Positions 36,207-47,309 of a stretch of 64,000 bases of DNA are shown here, piece after piece. Origin of the DNA: Maniola hyperantus. Lineage: Eukaryota; Arthropoda; Insecta; Lepidoptera; Nymphalidae. The stretch lies in NCBI RefSeq assembly GCF_902806685.2, contig NC_048547.1:11605196-11669195 (forward strand). Reading direction: 5' to 3'. Under the pieces are notes generated by a model that did no database searches, was not told where the DNA came from, and worked only from the letters and a program-made list of their open reading frames with translations. Position 1 is the first letter of the stretch, and each line of letters opens with the position of its first letter. The position numbers were made by a program, and so were the translations under genes.

Positions 36207-36400
36207 CATCATCATCATCATGATCAACCCATAGCCGGCTCACTACAGAGCACGGGTCTTCTCTCAGAGTGAAAAGGGTTTTGGCCATAGTCTACCAGGC
36301 TGGTCATGTGCGGATTGGTAGACTTCACACACCTTTGAGAACATTACGTAGAACTCTCAGGCATGCAGGTTTCCTCTCGATGTTTTCCTTCACCGGTTAT
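36207..36400 (-). mobile_element. SINE lacking its tRNA-like head
   Basis: ATCATCATGATCAACCC, GAGCACGGGTCTTCTCTCAG, GGCATGCAGGTTTCC and TTTTCCTTCACCG match the complete SINE at 61785-62108. The head is missing. Confidence 0.65.
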
Positions 36401-36522
36401 TTTTAGAATAGTAAACATTTATTTATCAAACGAAGTGAAAAATTACATAATAAAAGCAAAATATTAAGTGTGCCTGCGGGTGTAGCGACACTAAGTCAGC
36501 GAACAGACTTTAGTTCGCCAGC

Positions 36523-37411
36523 CTCTCGGCTCGCGCGTATATCACGCGGCGAGTCGAGTTACTAGAGATTCCTTGGTGCGTTCAGTTAACGCGCAAACTT
36601 AAGGGGGCTCAGGACAGTGCTTTCTTCATACAAACGTAGTAGGGTAATTACTACATTACTTGATACTGTACGCTCAAAACTAAGTATTATATCGATTAAT
36701 CTCGTCATTATCTAGGTTTATTGATATATGAAACATTGAAAAAATTTATATTGATTTTAAAGTTACGAGGCTCAAAAGATTCCGATTTTAACACTAAATT
36801 TATGACAACTTTAGGCGTAAATAAATAAGATTAGGGGTATGAAAATTCTAAAGAAATTTAACATTAGACATAGTTTATTTATTCATCCGTTGAAATAACT
36901 TAATTTGCAAACATAAACTCAGTAGTTTTTTCTCAAAAATACTTTACCTAAACCCTTGATTTCGGTGAAAATCATCGTGCCTCTCACCTTTCTCATACAA
37001 TGTCAAGTGAAAAGCAAACAGGTTCGGTCGGGCGTACTGCGTCACCTTAAGAGCGGCAAATGGAAATGGAGCAGTATGAATGCTCGTGTTGCGTACTACT
37101 TGACGCAACATACGCGCGAAACTATTCGAGGCGAATTCGCCCTTTCCGGTCGAAGGTTTAATTTAGTAAAACAGCCATACTCCTTCCAAGTTAACCCACT
37201 CTCATCTTACTACCAGTCATCATTATCACTCATCACTAGGTAAGATCGCAGTCAAGGGCCAACTTGAATCGGATTAAAAAAAAAAGCCGAATTGAGAACC
37301 TCCTTTTCGGATGTCGGTTAAAAAAAATGTAGTCGCCTGTTGTAGTCGGCTAAACCCCATACATTTGTTTCCCGCTCGCCACACCGCTACAAGTGGGTGG
37401 GCGCACCGGCA
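36523..37411. other. Intergenic, 3' side of USP1
   Basis: No gene recognised. The open frame at 36956-37243 on the plus strand has no motif I know. The USP1 stop is at 37412-37414, so its 3' UTR should start at 37411. Confidence 0.4.
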
Positions 37412-40400
37412 CTAGCCCACCTCACTCTTGACGTAGAACAGAAGGTAGGGCGTGGCCGCGGAGCGCATCTTGGGCTCGGCGGAGAGGAGGTCTTCGAACT
37501 CCTCGTTGGAGATGGGTTTGACTAGGTCGTCGTCGCAGGCGAGCCAGCACGCTTCCGGCCTGGTTCGAGGGACGCAGCATTCGTTTGCTGTGCAACCTGA
37601 AGGTACAAGTAATTAGGTGTAGTACTACCACTTTGTAGTTCTTAGTGTGTAAGAAGGTTCTGGAGTGTTCTCATAAGCCGCGAAGCCGAGGAGTCGGAGC
37701 TGCTGTTGGTGGTCGGCACATCACCTCCTCCCTCTCGCTCGCACTTGGTGTCGGCTTGCGAGTTGTTATACCGAGACAAGGATTATAAAAGTCTGTACAC
37801 ACAGACAGTTGAAAAGTATTCTCATGAAGCTGGAGCCAGTGTTAGTGGTAGACGCATCGCCTCTTCCGTCTCGCTCGTACTTGGTGTCGGCTTGTGAGCT
37901 GTCTCATGTACCGTCATACCGAGGCAAGTATAATAAAGGTTTGTACACACCTGCGGGCGAAGGTCTGGGACGGTTGAAGAGTGTTCTCATGAAGCTGGAG
38001 CCGCTGTTGGCGGCGGACGCGTCGCCTCCTCCCTCCCGCTCGCACTTGGTGTCGGCTTGTGAGCTGTCTCGCGCGTACGCGACGTAGTGGCCCCCGGTGA
38101 GGGTCTGGCCGAGGTGCATAATTACCGCCCAGAGGATGTATCTGCAAATTGAATATGTGACCAAATATAAATAAGATATAAATTCGTAGAATTTTTGTTT
38201 TATGGCTGGAATCGATCTCAGATCAAACTTACATGAGAGTTCTTAGTTACCTGTGGGCGGGCGACTGGTCGGGTGCGCGCCTCGCGCAGGGCTCGCAGAA
38301 GCACGGCATGAGCAGCGGCGTGGGCGCGTGGCGGGTGATCTTCTCCATGCCGCCGCTGAAGCGCTTCAGCTGCAGCACCAGCAGGCGCGGTAGGCGCGAG
38401 TACGCTACGCTTCGCCGCGCTTCGTTGTAGCGGAGACAGCGCTCGCACCAATACTGAAACGGAAAAAATGAGTAGTGAACACTTTTGGTATGGTTTCACT
38501 ACAGTTACTTCTAAAACCAAAGAAAACGAAAACTAAGACTAACTTGGCATATAGGGCCAAGTCTGCGCTTAAAATTAAAAATAGGTCGAGTTGTCGTCGC
38601 CCACCGCCTGAGCCTTCTCCGTCCACACATCTCACCTTGTTCTGGTCGCGGAGGTATTCGCTGGAGAGGCACGCGGCGCGGAAGGGCTCCTCGGGCGTGT
38701 CGTCGTCGCCCACGGGCACGCACAGCTCGCACACCGCCTGAGCCTTCTCCGTCACCGCCTCGCACTCCACACATCTCACCTTGTTCTGGTCGCGGAGGTA
38801 TTCGCTGGAGAGGCACGCGGCGCGGAAGGGCTCCTCGGGCGTGTCGTCGTCGCCCACGGGCACGCACAGCTCGCACACCGCCTGAGCCTTCTCCGTCACC
38901 GCCTCGCATTCGAGGCACATCGTCCGTACCACCATCGTGCCTACAACAAATGAGAAGTTAATTATTTACATACGAAACAAACCAAATATCCTTATCCGTT
39001 TCGAATAATAGCAGGAAACGCAGGAGAATTTATATTTCGTTCATGACTTGCCAAGTGAGCCTCATATTAGTAATTACTAGCTATAGACGTTCTATTTCAC
39101 GATGACTGTTCAGTCTTGGTTGTAGTAGTGAGTGTACCGATAATCATTAACGCCTCACTGTGTGAGTAACGTAAACCGCGTCGCGGGCGAAACTGAGCGC
39201 CACGCACACTATAACAATGTGCACGTGTGCACTCACACAAACATAGCCATAATGGTCTTCGTGAAATAGAACATTCTGTACCTTCAAAGTCATCCGCAAC
39301 AAAGTCCCAGCCGGGCCGAGACCGCTCGTCTTTCTCGGGATCCGGCGAAGGCGCTCGCTCGTCCGAGGGCGAGTTGCGCTTGTCGTTGGTCTTCAGTTCT
39401 TTGCGCTTCTTCCACGACTTGCGCAGGTTTCCCAGCGTTTTGCCGCCGTCCGCGTCGAGGTTTGGTTGACGACCTATACCGTTACTGAAATCAAATGTAT
39501 GTAGTTAATTTGGTATGTGATATTTGTCTGTTTGCTAACACAGAAGACTCTCACAAGACAACACTCTATCTAATTAAAACCCGGAAACCTTAGGCATAGG
39601 CAGCCCAGAGACTTTAGGCATATTAGTTCTACGTAGACCTTTTTGATATAGATTGGATTTTTATTTACTGCAACCCCTTCCAGCCCTTACCAGGGCTTAC
39701 TCAAATATGAACTTCGGGCATTTGTATAATGCATAATGTACTGTACCTGTCTCCATTTTCTTGCAGCTGTAACCTCGAGGCGCGCGCGCTCAGCGCTCGA
39801 CACGTTTCTCGTATACTGTCTAGGATGCAAACTAGTAACTCATGCGCGTCTTGCTGACGGTTGCCTGCAAATAATTACATATTATTATATACTACTTCGT
39901 CCGCGTGGACTACACAAATTCCAAACCCCTATTCTAACCCCTTTGAAATTATTAAAAATACTTTCTTAGCGGATGTATACGTCACGGTAACTATCTGCAT
40001 GCCAAATTTCAGCCCGATCTATCCAGTAGTTTGAGCTGTGCGTTGATAGATCAGCTAGTCAGTCACCTTTTCCTTTTACATACTTAGATTTTAGCCGACA
40101 TAACCACACTACTATTATAAATGCGAAAATGTGCCCATTACATTTTTATTAGTCATTCATTCAACAGATTATGATGAAAGGTATATAAAAAAAGCTTGCA
40201 TCCCAGGGTCTACTTTTTATTCCGGAAAATCAAACAGTTTCTATGGACGGACGAAGTCACGACTAATCTAAATATATAAAAGTGACTGACTGAGAGAACT
40301 TTCAAAATCGGTCCATAGATTACTTCCTAAAACAAACTTACAAACTTTACCTCTTTATAATATTAGTATCGATATAGGATCTGTATCTATAGATAGGTTG

Positions 40401-43400
40401 CGCGTATTCTCTAATACGCTTTCAACACGTGGCGACAGGCTTCGTATTAGCGGAGTTACATGCTCTAAGTGGTTCTAAGCCTATGCTAACACTCGCTTAA
40501 AGCATGCCACAAGTTAGATGAAACCTGTCAAAGTTACCTACAAGTGCTTATCTATACACCAGTCCAATCCTAAGTACACGTGTGACTTGAGTAGACCATT
40601 CCACGAGGGCGTCATACGCCGTGAACTTCAGACTAGCTCAAGTCATGAGTATCATTGTTTTATTATGTGTGACCGAAACCCGCTTAGCGCTTATTTGTGA
40701 CTTAAGTAGTCCATATTCTACTACTTACTTTAATAAGCATTACTTAAATGCGGATTTAGGTCACGTAATGATAAAATCTATACAGTTACCTACATAAAAA
40801 CTTCGTATAATAGGCAAAATCCATAGCATGATAGTAGTTTTTGACAATCTGATAAAAATTGGAGATACACTTATTATTTTGTACCATATAAGCTGATACG
40901 TAGAGATGAGATAATCTGAACTGAATTGTGCGTTTCAACTATCGTGAGTGATTTCCATAATACATGTAGGGGAAACCGGCTTTACTCACGTATTTAGTGG
41001 ACAAGATTCGAACCCATCTGGGGTCCTTTTTCACAGGGACTGACTCTGACTGCACGGCCGTCTGATTTCAACCAATCAGGTTATTGTTAGATAACGCGAT
41101 AATTTTATCACCTCATCTCCGAATAATCTGATTGATCGAAACACGCCTTCACTTCGCTCCGCTGCATTGGAAACGCACGAATTTAGTGGAAAACTAATTT
41201 GGTACTGTGAATGTAAAATCGATGCTCCCCACTGTACTCACGTGGTTAATCGACGAATGCCCGACTAGTTTCAGACGCATCAGGGGTCTTTTTAGGGTTC
41301 CGTACCTCAAAAGGAAAAACGGAACCCTTATAGGATCACTTTGTTGTCTGTCTGTCAAGAAACCTACAGGGTACTTTCCGTTGACCTAGAATCATGAAAC
41401 TTGGCAGGTAGGTACATCTTATAGCTGACATTTGGGGAAAAATCTGAAAACCGTGAATTTGGGGTAGATCACAAAAAAAAATTAAATTGTGGTCAAGCAC
41501 TAATAATTAGTATTTTCAACTTTCGAAGTGAGTAACTATATCAAGTGGGGTATCATATGAAAGGTCTTCACCTGTACATTGTAAAACAGATTTTTATTTA
41601 TTTTTATGCATCATAGTTTTTGAATTATCGTGCAAAATGTCGAAAAAATACGACTGTAGTACGGAACCCTCATTGCGCGAGCCTGACTCGCACTTGGCCG
41701 GTTTTTTCACAGGGACTGAGCTAGCAATGCGTCACGGTTGAGATTTATATTGGAAATCAGTCACGATAGTTTAAACGCTAAAACTGACAGTACCTTCGAA
41801 TGTGGCGTTGACTTCTCTTAGAGCCGCCAGGAAGGCATCCGCAGCGTAAGGCTCTGGCGTGGCGTCGGCCGCGCCACTGTGAAGGCATTTGCTCTCCGCA
41901 GCGCGCAGGCTCAGGTATGTCTCGTGGAGTTTCTCGGTTGCTATCTGCAACAATTTAAAAAAAATTAAGATAGGTTTGCGACCATCATTAATAGCCATGT
42001 GTTTGTTTGTTGGACTGTCCTTCGATCACGTCGCAACGTAGCAGAGTGAAATAGACTACTTTTATCTCGGAAAATCAAAGAGTTCCCACGGGATTTTTAA
42101 AAATCTAAATCCACGCGTACCAAGTCGCGGGTACCAGCTAGTATATTATAGATCACACGACATCCATCAAGATTTATCTTAGACGTCGGTGCTGTTTGTC
42201 AGATATGATGTTCGTCAACACTTGAGATTTTCATATTATATTTACTTTGTTTAGATCTTTTCTTGTAAGGTGGCTCTTATTTCACCACACACCGACATAA
42301 CGCTGAGTAGGTTCTGCGGTAGTGAAGCGGTGCGGGAAGGGTGTGATGACGTGACGCGAGAGCTCAGTGATTGGTCAACTTGTAACAACTGTCACCCCTC
42401 CCGCACCGCTGCACTATTCCACTTATGCTCGCGACTTCGTTCGCGTGGACAACACAAATTTTAAACCCTTATTAGTTGAATTTTCAAAAATCTTATCTTA
42501 GCAGATGCCTACATCATTCATAATAGCTATCTGCATACCAAATTTCAGCCCAATCCATCTAGTAGTTTGAGCTTAGATCAGTCAGTCAGTCAGTCACCTT
42601 TTTATTTTATATATTTAGATGATCGCGCTACTGCAGTAATATTTAAAAGGCCGCCAAACTAAACAGCTGTTTTGTTTGGCAGCCATTCCTCTTTAACAGA
42701 GGTATTTTAAAGTATCAAATAGCTGCCATAGATTAACAGGTCTTTTTTTCAGGTCTACTTTTTTTACAGAAGCGATTTTCCGATCTCCTTGGTTTGCTAG
42801 ACAAGAATATGATAGAACGATATGAGTTACATATATTATGTAATCAGAACTACCTGTTTCCCAGAGCTGTTGTACTTGTAGGTTATAGTATGCTCAACCG
42901 GTAGATTTTAGTGTTGATTGATTAGTCATGCATACTAAATGTTAACAATGTAAATATCTAATAATTAGAGACCGGATTATCCTAAAATTTGTCATTTAAT
43001 TTCACGTGTTTTGCCAATTTTTGTGCAAATTTCAAGCATTTTTGTGCATATTTCAAGCATTTTTGTGCATATTTCAAGCATTTTTCATGCATATTTGCAT
43101 GCATATAACAAGCTTTTTATGTTGCATATAATCTGGTCTCTACTAATAATACCAAATGTTAAGAATGTGAATATCTAATATCTGTGTTGAATTCCTTAAG
43201 ATGAGTAGGTATTGGCCTTGACATTTTTTCCATCACATATTCCAGTACCATTAATTTATTGAAATAGTAACATAAAAAATATTATGCTAATGCTTAATTA
43301 AAACTGGCTAAATGTAGCCTCTTTAGAGAATTCTTCAAATAAATATGTTAATAATGTTATGGTTATGATTACGATTTCAAGCTGGGCAAATTAGTATGAT

Positions 43401-46302
43401 ATAAAAAACTTGGACAAGTGCGAGTGCAAGAAAATAACTATTTTCTGTATCAGAGAGGGGGGGGGGGAGGGGGTCGCATATTCAAATGTAGGAGTAGGTC
43501 AGATTGGGTCATGGTGGTTCTCAAATAGTCCAAGTGTCAGACCCTCACCCAGAGCACTTCAGCCTGGTGCCGGAGGACGCCATCCCGGCCGCACTGCGCC
43601 CCAGCGAGGAGCTCTTCAGCCTCATGCTGCCCAGCTTCTGCTCCACCCTGCTGAGATCTGTGTATACCTGTATCTTGCTTTTGGCCGCGCTGGTGTCTGT
43701 CTGTCCGAGCGCCAGCAGGTCCTTGCTGCTCCACGACCTGGTGCCGGAGGACGCAAGCCCGGCCGCACTGCGCCCCAGCGAGGAGCTCTTCAGCCTGATG
43801 CTGCCCAGCTTCTGCTCCACCCTGCTGAGATCTGACACCAAGTGGTGTAGGTTGTGGACGAACTGGGGTGCATATCTGAAAGAGAATGTAAATCCAATAC
43901 ATTTGTAAAGTGGATCTGATTACATCACATACAACTGTAAATTAGACTGTTATTGCACAAATGCAATTAAGTATCTTCCCCTGTTATTATCTATCTGTGA
44001 CATTTATAAGTACAGTACGCGGCCGTAAGTAATGTACATCAGCCTTTAGAATGACATTTCGGCTTTGTAGAGCGTTCTCTGTCACTCATAACCTATATGA
44101 TGTTTTGTCAGTCTCAACAACAGGGATAGCGCTCTACAAATCTGCTATCTCCTTCTAAAGGTTGATGTGCATTACTTTCGGCCGCATACTGTAGATTCAT
44201 TTTTGTACATAATGGATTACTTCTACATGAAATCACATTTAATTGATTGAATTAACTTGTATTGAAAAACTATTGCACTACTGGTGTCTTTTGATATTAA
44301 AAATAGCACCTCTGCTATAAATAATCTACTATTTTGCACACTTGCAATATAAATTTCCCAGACGTCACATCATTTCCAGAAATACAATATAGGTGTCAGG
44401 CATTTCCACAAATTGATTTGTCTATTGACGTATATAACAGGGCCACAAGTTACAACTTTAAAACCCATGGTGAATAATTGCAAATTCAGATGTGTAGCAT
44501 GAGTACATAATGTAGATATGTTTTGTGAAATATAACTGTTATCAGAGTGATATCATTTAAAATCAGATAAGAGATTCATCATCATTTGTATCACTTTTAT
44601 CATTTAAATTTATGGTTATATGAATAACAACTTTTGTCTTTTACAAGCACTGTTGTAATCCATATCCATGCTAACATAATAAATGACCCACTTTTCATGG
44701 CCCATATGCTTAATTTTTATTCCAGAAAATCAGTCTCCATGGGATTTTTATTAAACCAAAATCCACAGAGACAAATTCGCAGGCACAATGACTAACTGAC
44801 TTGAACACAATCTCTAAACTGACAGGTAAACAGGTCTTCTGTTTGTACCTATTCAACTCCCTCTACAAACTCTCGCACTGCCAAGGGTCACTGGTAGAGA
44901 TAAGTGCTTCCCTGTCCACTTTTACTCTCTTTTTCTCTTTATTGTAAATGTTTTTGGTACAAATTAAACTAAATTAAAGGAAAACATCATGAGGAAACTT
45001 GCATGTCTGCGAGTTGTCCTAATTAATGTTCTCAAATGTGGGTGTAGTCTACAAATTCACACTTGGCCAGCATGGTGGACTATACCCTACACCCTTTTCT
45101 ATTCTGAGTGAAGATCCATGCTCTGATGCAGAAGTGAGTCAGCAATGAGTTAAGATTATGAAATAAGTAGATAATGGCCCCGATTCTCTAATCTCTCTCT
45201 AAACTAAATTTAGAGTATCTGCATCCTTTTCTTTTTACTAATGTTAAAAAAGGAACGGAACATGACTTTCACATTTAAAGACTCTAAATTTTAGTGCACA
45301 ATACAAATTTAAACAGTAGGTTCGCGAGTGCGTGCTAAAATCACGGGTTTTACCATCTAAAAATTAAATTTAGAAATGTCAAACTGCTTCTGTCCTTTTC
45401 ATATTACAATAGTAAGAAGAGGGTGCGAATACTCTAAAATTAGATTGTGCTTAGAATGGGTGCCAATATTGTTGTTTAAAAAGTTAAGCACTAACCTTAG
45501 AGTATAAAGCACACTGTTCAAAAAGCAAGTATTCCCGAGGTTGGAGAGAGTGGCAATGGGAGCCTTCCACTGTGTACTCCCTCCATACTGGTTGTCTGAC
45601 ACGTGGTGGCCATTCAACATGGCAGAGTTTCCTTGCGCCAACTCAACTACCAGCTGGAACTCTGTTAATGATTCTATATAGAAATAAAACATTCAGTGGT
45701 TAGTATTACTGATTCTTTAACAAAATTTGGTACTAATACATGACTTTCAGTAAAGAAAATCTGTTTTGGAAAAAAATTGAATCTATGGTGTGAATACAGT
45801 ATATCTAGAAGCCTTCACGTTTCTTCATACAGGCCTATATCTATCTGTTAACTTTTCACAGCTCAACCGCTGAACTAACCTTATATTCTGGGGATGGACA
45901 TAATATATCTTTATCCCCTCAAATCAGATTTGCCGCAGGATTCCTCAAAAAACTAAATCAAAAGCATCAACTAATAGCTTCAATAATATTCTATTGACTG
46001 TAGTAGATATTAATAAATAAGGTAATGTTTTGATGACAAATAACCTTACCTGAGGGCTTAGCCACGTCTGTCAGAGGTTTTAATTTCTTAGCGGCTTGTA
46101 ATGTATTGTGATATGTGCCTTTTAAAGGCCTTTTCGCGGGTTTATTTTCTTTATTGTCGTTAGATTCTGGGCGAGTGCAATTTTTTAAACTCGCAGAATT
46201 ATTCTGCTTGCTCAGTTTAGCTGCATTATTTCTTTTGAGTGACAGCGAATATTTAGTTTTCACTACACCTCTTTTAGTTTCCGATAATAAATTAACTGGC
46301 AT
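37412..46302 (-). CDS. USP1: Ubiquitin carboxyl-terminal hydrolase 1
   Basis: Nuclear USP-family cysteine protease; USP1 removes monoubiquitin from PCNA and FANCD2 together with a WD40 partner (UAF1/WDR48). Ten coding exons join in phase: 46302-46050, 45673-45496, 43875-43668, 41944-41794, 39864-39747, 39484-39282, 38940-38780, 38453-38251, 38141-37951, 37596-37412 (stop TAG). The product is 616 aa; human USP1 is 785. Cys box LSNLGNTCFLNSVLYTLR with C134; QQDAHELLVCILDSIRET at about 267-284; zinc-finger CxxC pairs in TMCLECE (exon 7) and YWCERC (exon 8); LQLKRFSGG; His box LTGGHYVAYAR with H510; CWLACDDD (about 572-579) with the likely catalytic Asp; and the C-terminal TPYLLFYVK that closes USP1 proteins. 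The basic N-terminus with SLSLKRN parallels human USP1. The start ATG is the first one after an in-frame region containing an AG, so a short upstream exon is possible. Confidence 0.93.
37655..37940 (-). repeat. Two extra tandem copies of the USP1 exon 9 3' end
   Basis: The exon 9 segment 37951-38080 (plus strand GTTCTCATGAAGCTGGAGCC, CACTTGGTGTCGGCTTGTGA) recurs at about 37815-37915 and 37665-37765 inside intron 9, increasingly diverged with distance. Each copy extends across the donor into intron (TGTACACACAGACAG keeps GTGTGT in transcript sense). Anchor spacing is about 164 and 137 bp. Confidence 0.85.
38595..38779 (-). repeat. In-frame tandem duplicate of USP1 exon 7 with second donor
   Basis: The last 144 bp of exon 7 and its donor are repeated immediately downstream. 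Donor 1 follows 38780 and donor 2 follows 38636, both AACAAG|GTGAGATGTG. Read-through adds exactly 48 codons (VRCVECEAVTEKAQAVCELC and on), ending again in DQNK, and would splice in phase to exon 8. A third, collapsed unit (GTGGACGGAGAAGGCTCAGG) follows. The two full units look nearly identical, so the event is recent or an assembly artefact. Confidence 0.88.
39889..40088 (-). mobile_element. Helitron-like family B
   Basis: CTTCGTCCGCGTGGACTACA to GATCAGCTAGTCAGTCACC and a TTAGAT end. The terminal CTAG is lost on the left. Confidence 0.6.
40105..40265 (+). mobile_element. Helitron-like family A, degraded
   Basis: ACTATTATAAATGCGAAAAT, GCATCCCAGGG, TATTCCGGAAAATCAAA and CGGACGAAGTCACGAC. The ends are eroded. 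Confidence 0.5.
40935..41785. mobile_element. Foldback-family element split by a later insertion
   Basis: Left end CAACTATCGTGAGTGATTTC, right end AATCAGTCACGATAGTTTAA, near-inverted. Inner blocks CGAACCCATCTGGGGTCC and GCCCGACTAGTTTCAGACG link it to the palindrome at 10201-10414. The element at 41289-41706 has inserted in its TTTTT tract. Its right end lies within about 10 bases of the USP1 exon 4 donor. Confidence 0.7.
41289..41706 (-). mobile_element. Repeat with GGTTCCGTAC ends, copy 3
   Basis: Reverse copy of 10973-11398, running from TTTTTAGGGTTCCGTACCTC to GACTCGCACTTGGCCGG. High similarity, so among the younger copies. Nested in the foldback element. Confidence 0.75.
42035..42141 (+). 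mobile_element. Helitron-like family A, 3' half
   Basis: CGGAAAATCAAAGAGTTCCC, CACGGGATTTTTAAAAATC and terminus CACGCGTACCAAGTCGCGG then CTAG before T. Confidence 0.65.
42425..42620 (-). mobile_element. Helitron-like family B
   Basis: ATGCTCGCGACTTCGTTCGC, TATCTGCATACCAAATTTCAG and CAGTCAGTCAGTCACC to the TTAGA end. Confidence 0.65.
42966..43142. mobile_element. Element with 15-bp ends and an internal minisatellite
   Basis: Inverted ends TAGAGACCGGATTAT and ATAATCTGGTCTCTA. The centre is a roughly 22-bp tandem repeat (GCATTTTTGTGCATATTTCA, about four units). Outside, blocks of about 28 bp (42936-42963 and 43152-43180, AATGTTAAcAATGTaAATATCTAATA with two mismatches) form an unusually long direct repeat. 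Confidence 0.7.
43545..43667 (-). repeat. Tandem duplicate of part of USP1 exon 3
   Basis: An exon 3 segment (plus strand GGTGCCGGAGGACGC to CACCCTGCTGAGATCTG) is repeated at 43560-43660, just past the exon 3 donor at 43667. The copy translates to DLSRVEQKLGSMRLKSSS and GRSAAGMASSGTR against SIRLKSSS and GLASSGTR in the exon. It lacks a donor at the matching place and runs on to a stop. Confidence 0.85.
44016..44188. mobile_element. MITE with TACGCGGC ends, copy 3 of 3
   Basis: TACGCGGCCGTAAGTAATGT and GCATTACTTTCGGCCGCATA, in USP1 intron 2. A palindromic TACAG...CTGTA surrounds the termini, as it partly does at 11644 and 34631. Confidence 0.8.
44984..45140 (+). mobile_element. SINE body fragment
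   Basis: AAAACATCATGAGGAAACTT, CTCAAATGTGGGTGTAGTC and ACACTTGGCCAGCATGGTGG are the reverse of the SINE at 61785-62108. Confidence 0.6.
45179..45302. mobile_element. MITE related to 34720-34876, degraded
   Basis: CCCCGATTCTCTAATCTCTC and CTCTAAACTAAATTTAGAG on the left, AAAGACTCTAAATTTTAGTG on the right. The ends only partly pair. Confidence 0.45.
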
Positions 46303-46891
46303 CTTCAGTATACCTGTAAATATACCGGATAATGAAAACACGAAAGTTCGAGTTGAATCGCCACACAGAAGACCGTCAAGGATATCCGTGAAAATACTGC
46401 AAATAATTTGATGAACAGCATACTTACGCCAAAATTTATATTACACTCATTGACTTACATTATTTGTTATAAGGCAATGTATTTCCATAAATAAAAATCT
46501 GCTACAACAAATAGAAATGAAGAAAATATAGCCGCGAAGAACTCCAGCCGTAACAAGCAGCCATATTGAACCATAGATAAATATTTTATAGAATCCACCA
46601 CAGAATAGACTATGAAGAAAAAGAAACGTCATTTAGCTATCTATGGACAAACCATTGATTTAAGGCTTCCGGTTTTGACTGTAGCTGTAGTAGTCCACCA
46701 ACGTTGGCCTCCTTTGGATCAAGTTTGGCCCAATGACTCCGACTTTTTTATGAAACTTGTAGAGTGTAGACTCTGCATTACGTTATCACGCGTCGAGACT
46801 CGTGAAAAATCGGGACTATGGCGGGAATGGGTTATGGGTTTAGAATATAAAAATCTAATCTGTGGGATATATAGGTACCTAATCTTCTTTT

Positions 46892-47309
46892 TCTATATAT
46901 AAAAATGAATCGCTGAATGTGTTGCTAAGCGCAAATCTCGAGAACAGCTGAACCGATTTCGCTAATTATTTTTTATAATATTCCTTGAAGTACGAGAATA
47001 GTTCTCACGGAGAGAAAATTTTAAAAAATTGCCTGAAATCTAAAAACAACACTTTTCTATATTCCCATACAAAAGATTCGTAATAATACTTAAAAGTCAA
47101 TTTGAACTTTAATACGATACCATAAAGTCTAAGTGTTAGTGGAGGAGTTCCGGGCAGGCAAAACAATTGAGTAACGTTAGTATTGTATATTTTTCAATAT
47201 TTATACGATGGTAACATTACTCAAAAATTGTCTGTGGAAAAAATAAAAAAATAATGAATCGACTGTGAATCGACTTTAAGGCGGTACGAAGTTCGCCCGG
47301 GTCAGCTAG
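46892..47309 (+). mobile_element. Helitron-like element, family N, long copy
   Basis: TCTATATATAAAAATGAATC at the start; hairpin GGCGGTACGAAGTTCGCC, then CGGGTCAGCTAG before T at the end. It is twice the length of the 24912 copy, with extra interior around ATGGTAACATTACTC. Confidence 0.75.

Larger units (their letters stand above)
35868..36522. repeat. Inverted pair of about 40 bp enclosing two nested insertions
   Basis: The left block 35868-35910 (TAAAGTCTGTTCAC, TAGTGTCGCTACCC) is inverted at 36478-36522 (GTGTAGCGACACTAAG, GAACAGACTTTAG). Between them lie a Helitron-like element (35939-36145) and a truncated SINE (36207-36400), so this is probably an older element split by later ones. Confidence 0.6.

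Noticed and set aside
36956..37243. 95-codon plus-strand frame
   Set aside because: No recognised domain, no splice context and no counterpart elsewhere in the window.
43410..43908. Long plus-strand frames
   Set aside because: Antisense of USP1 exon 3 and its duplicate; the minus-strand reading joins in phase to the flanking exons.
46612..46902. 96-codon open frame divergent from USP1
   Set aside because: No family motif, and its end runs into the Helitron-like element at 46892. A bidirectional promoter is possible but there is no evidence for a protein.
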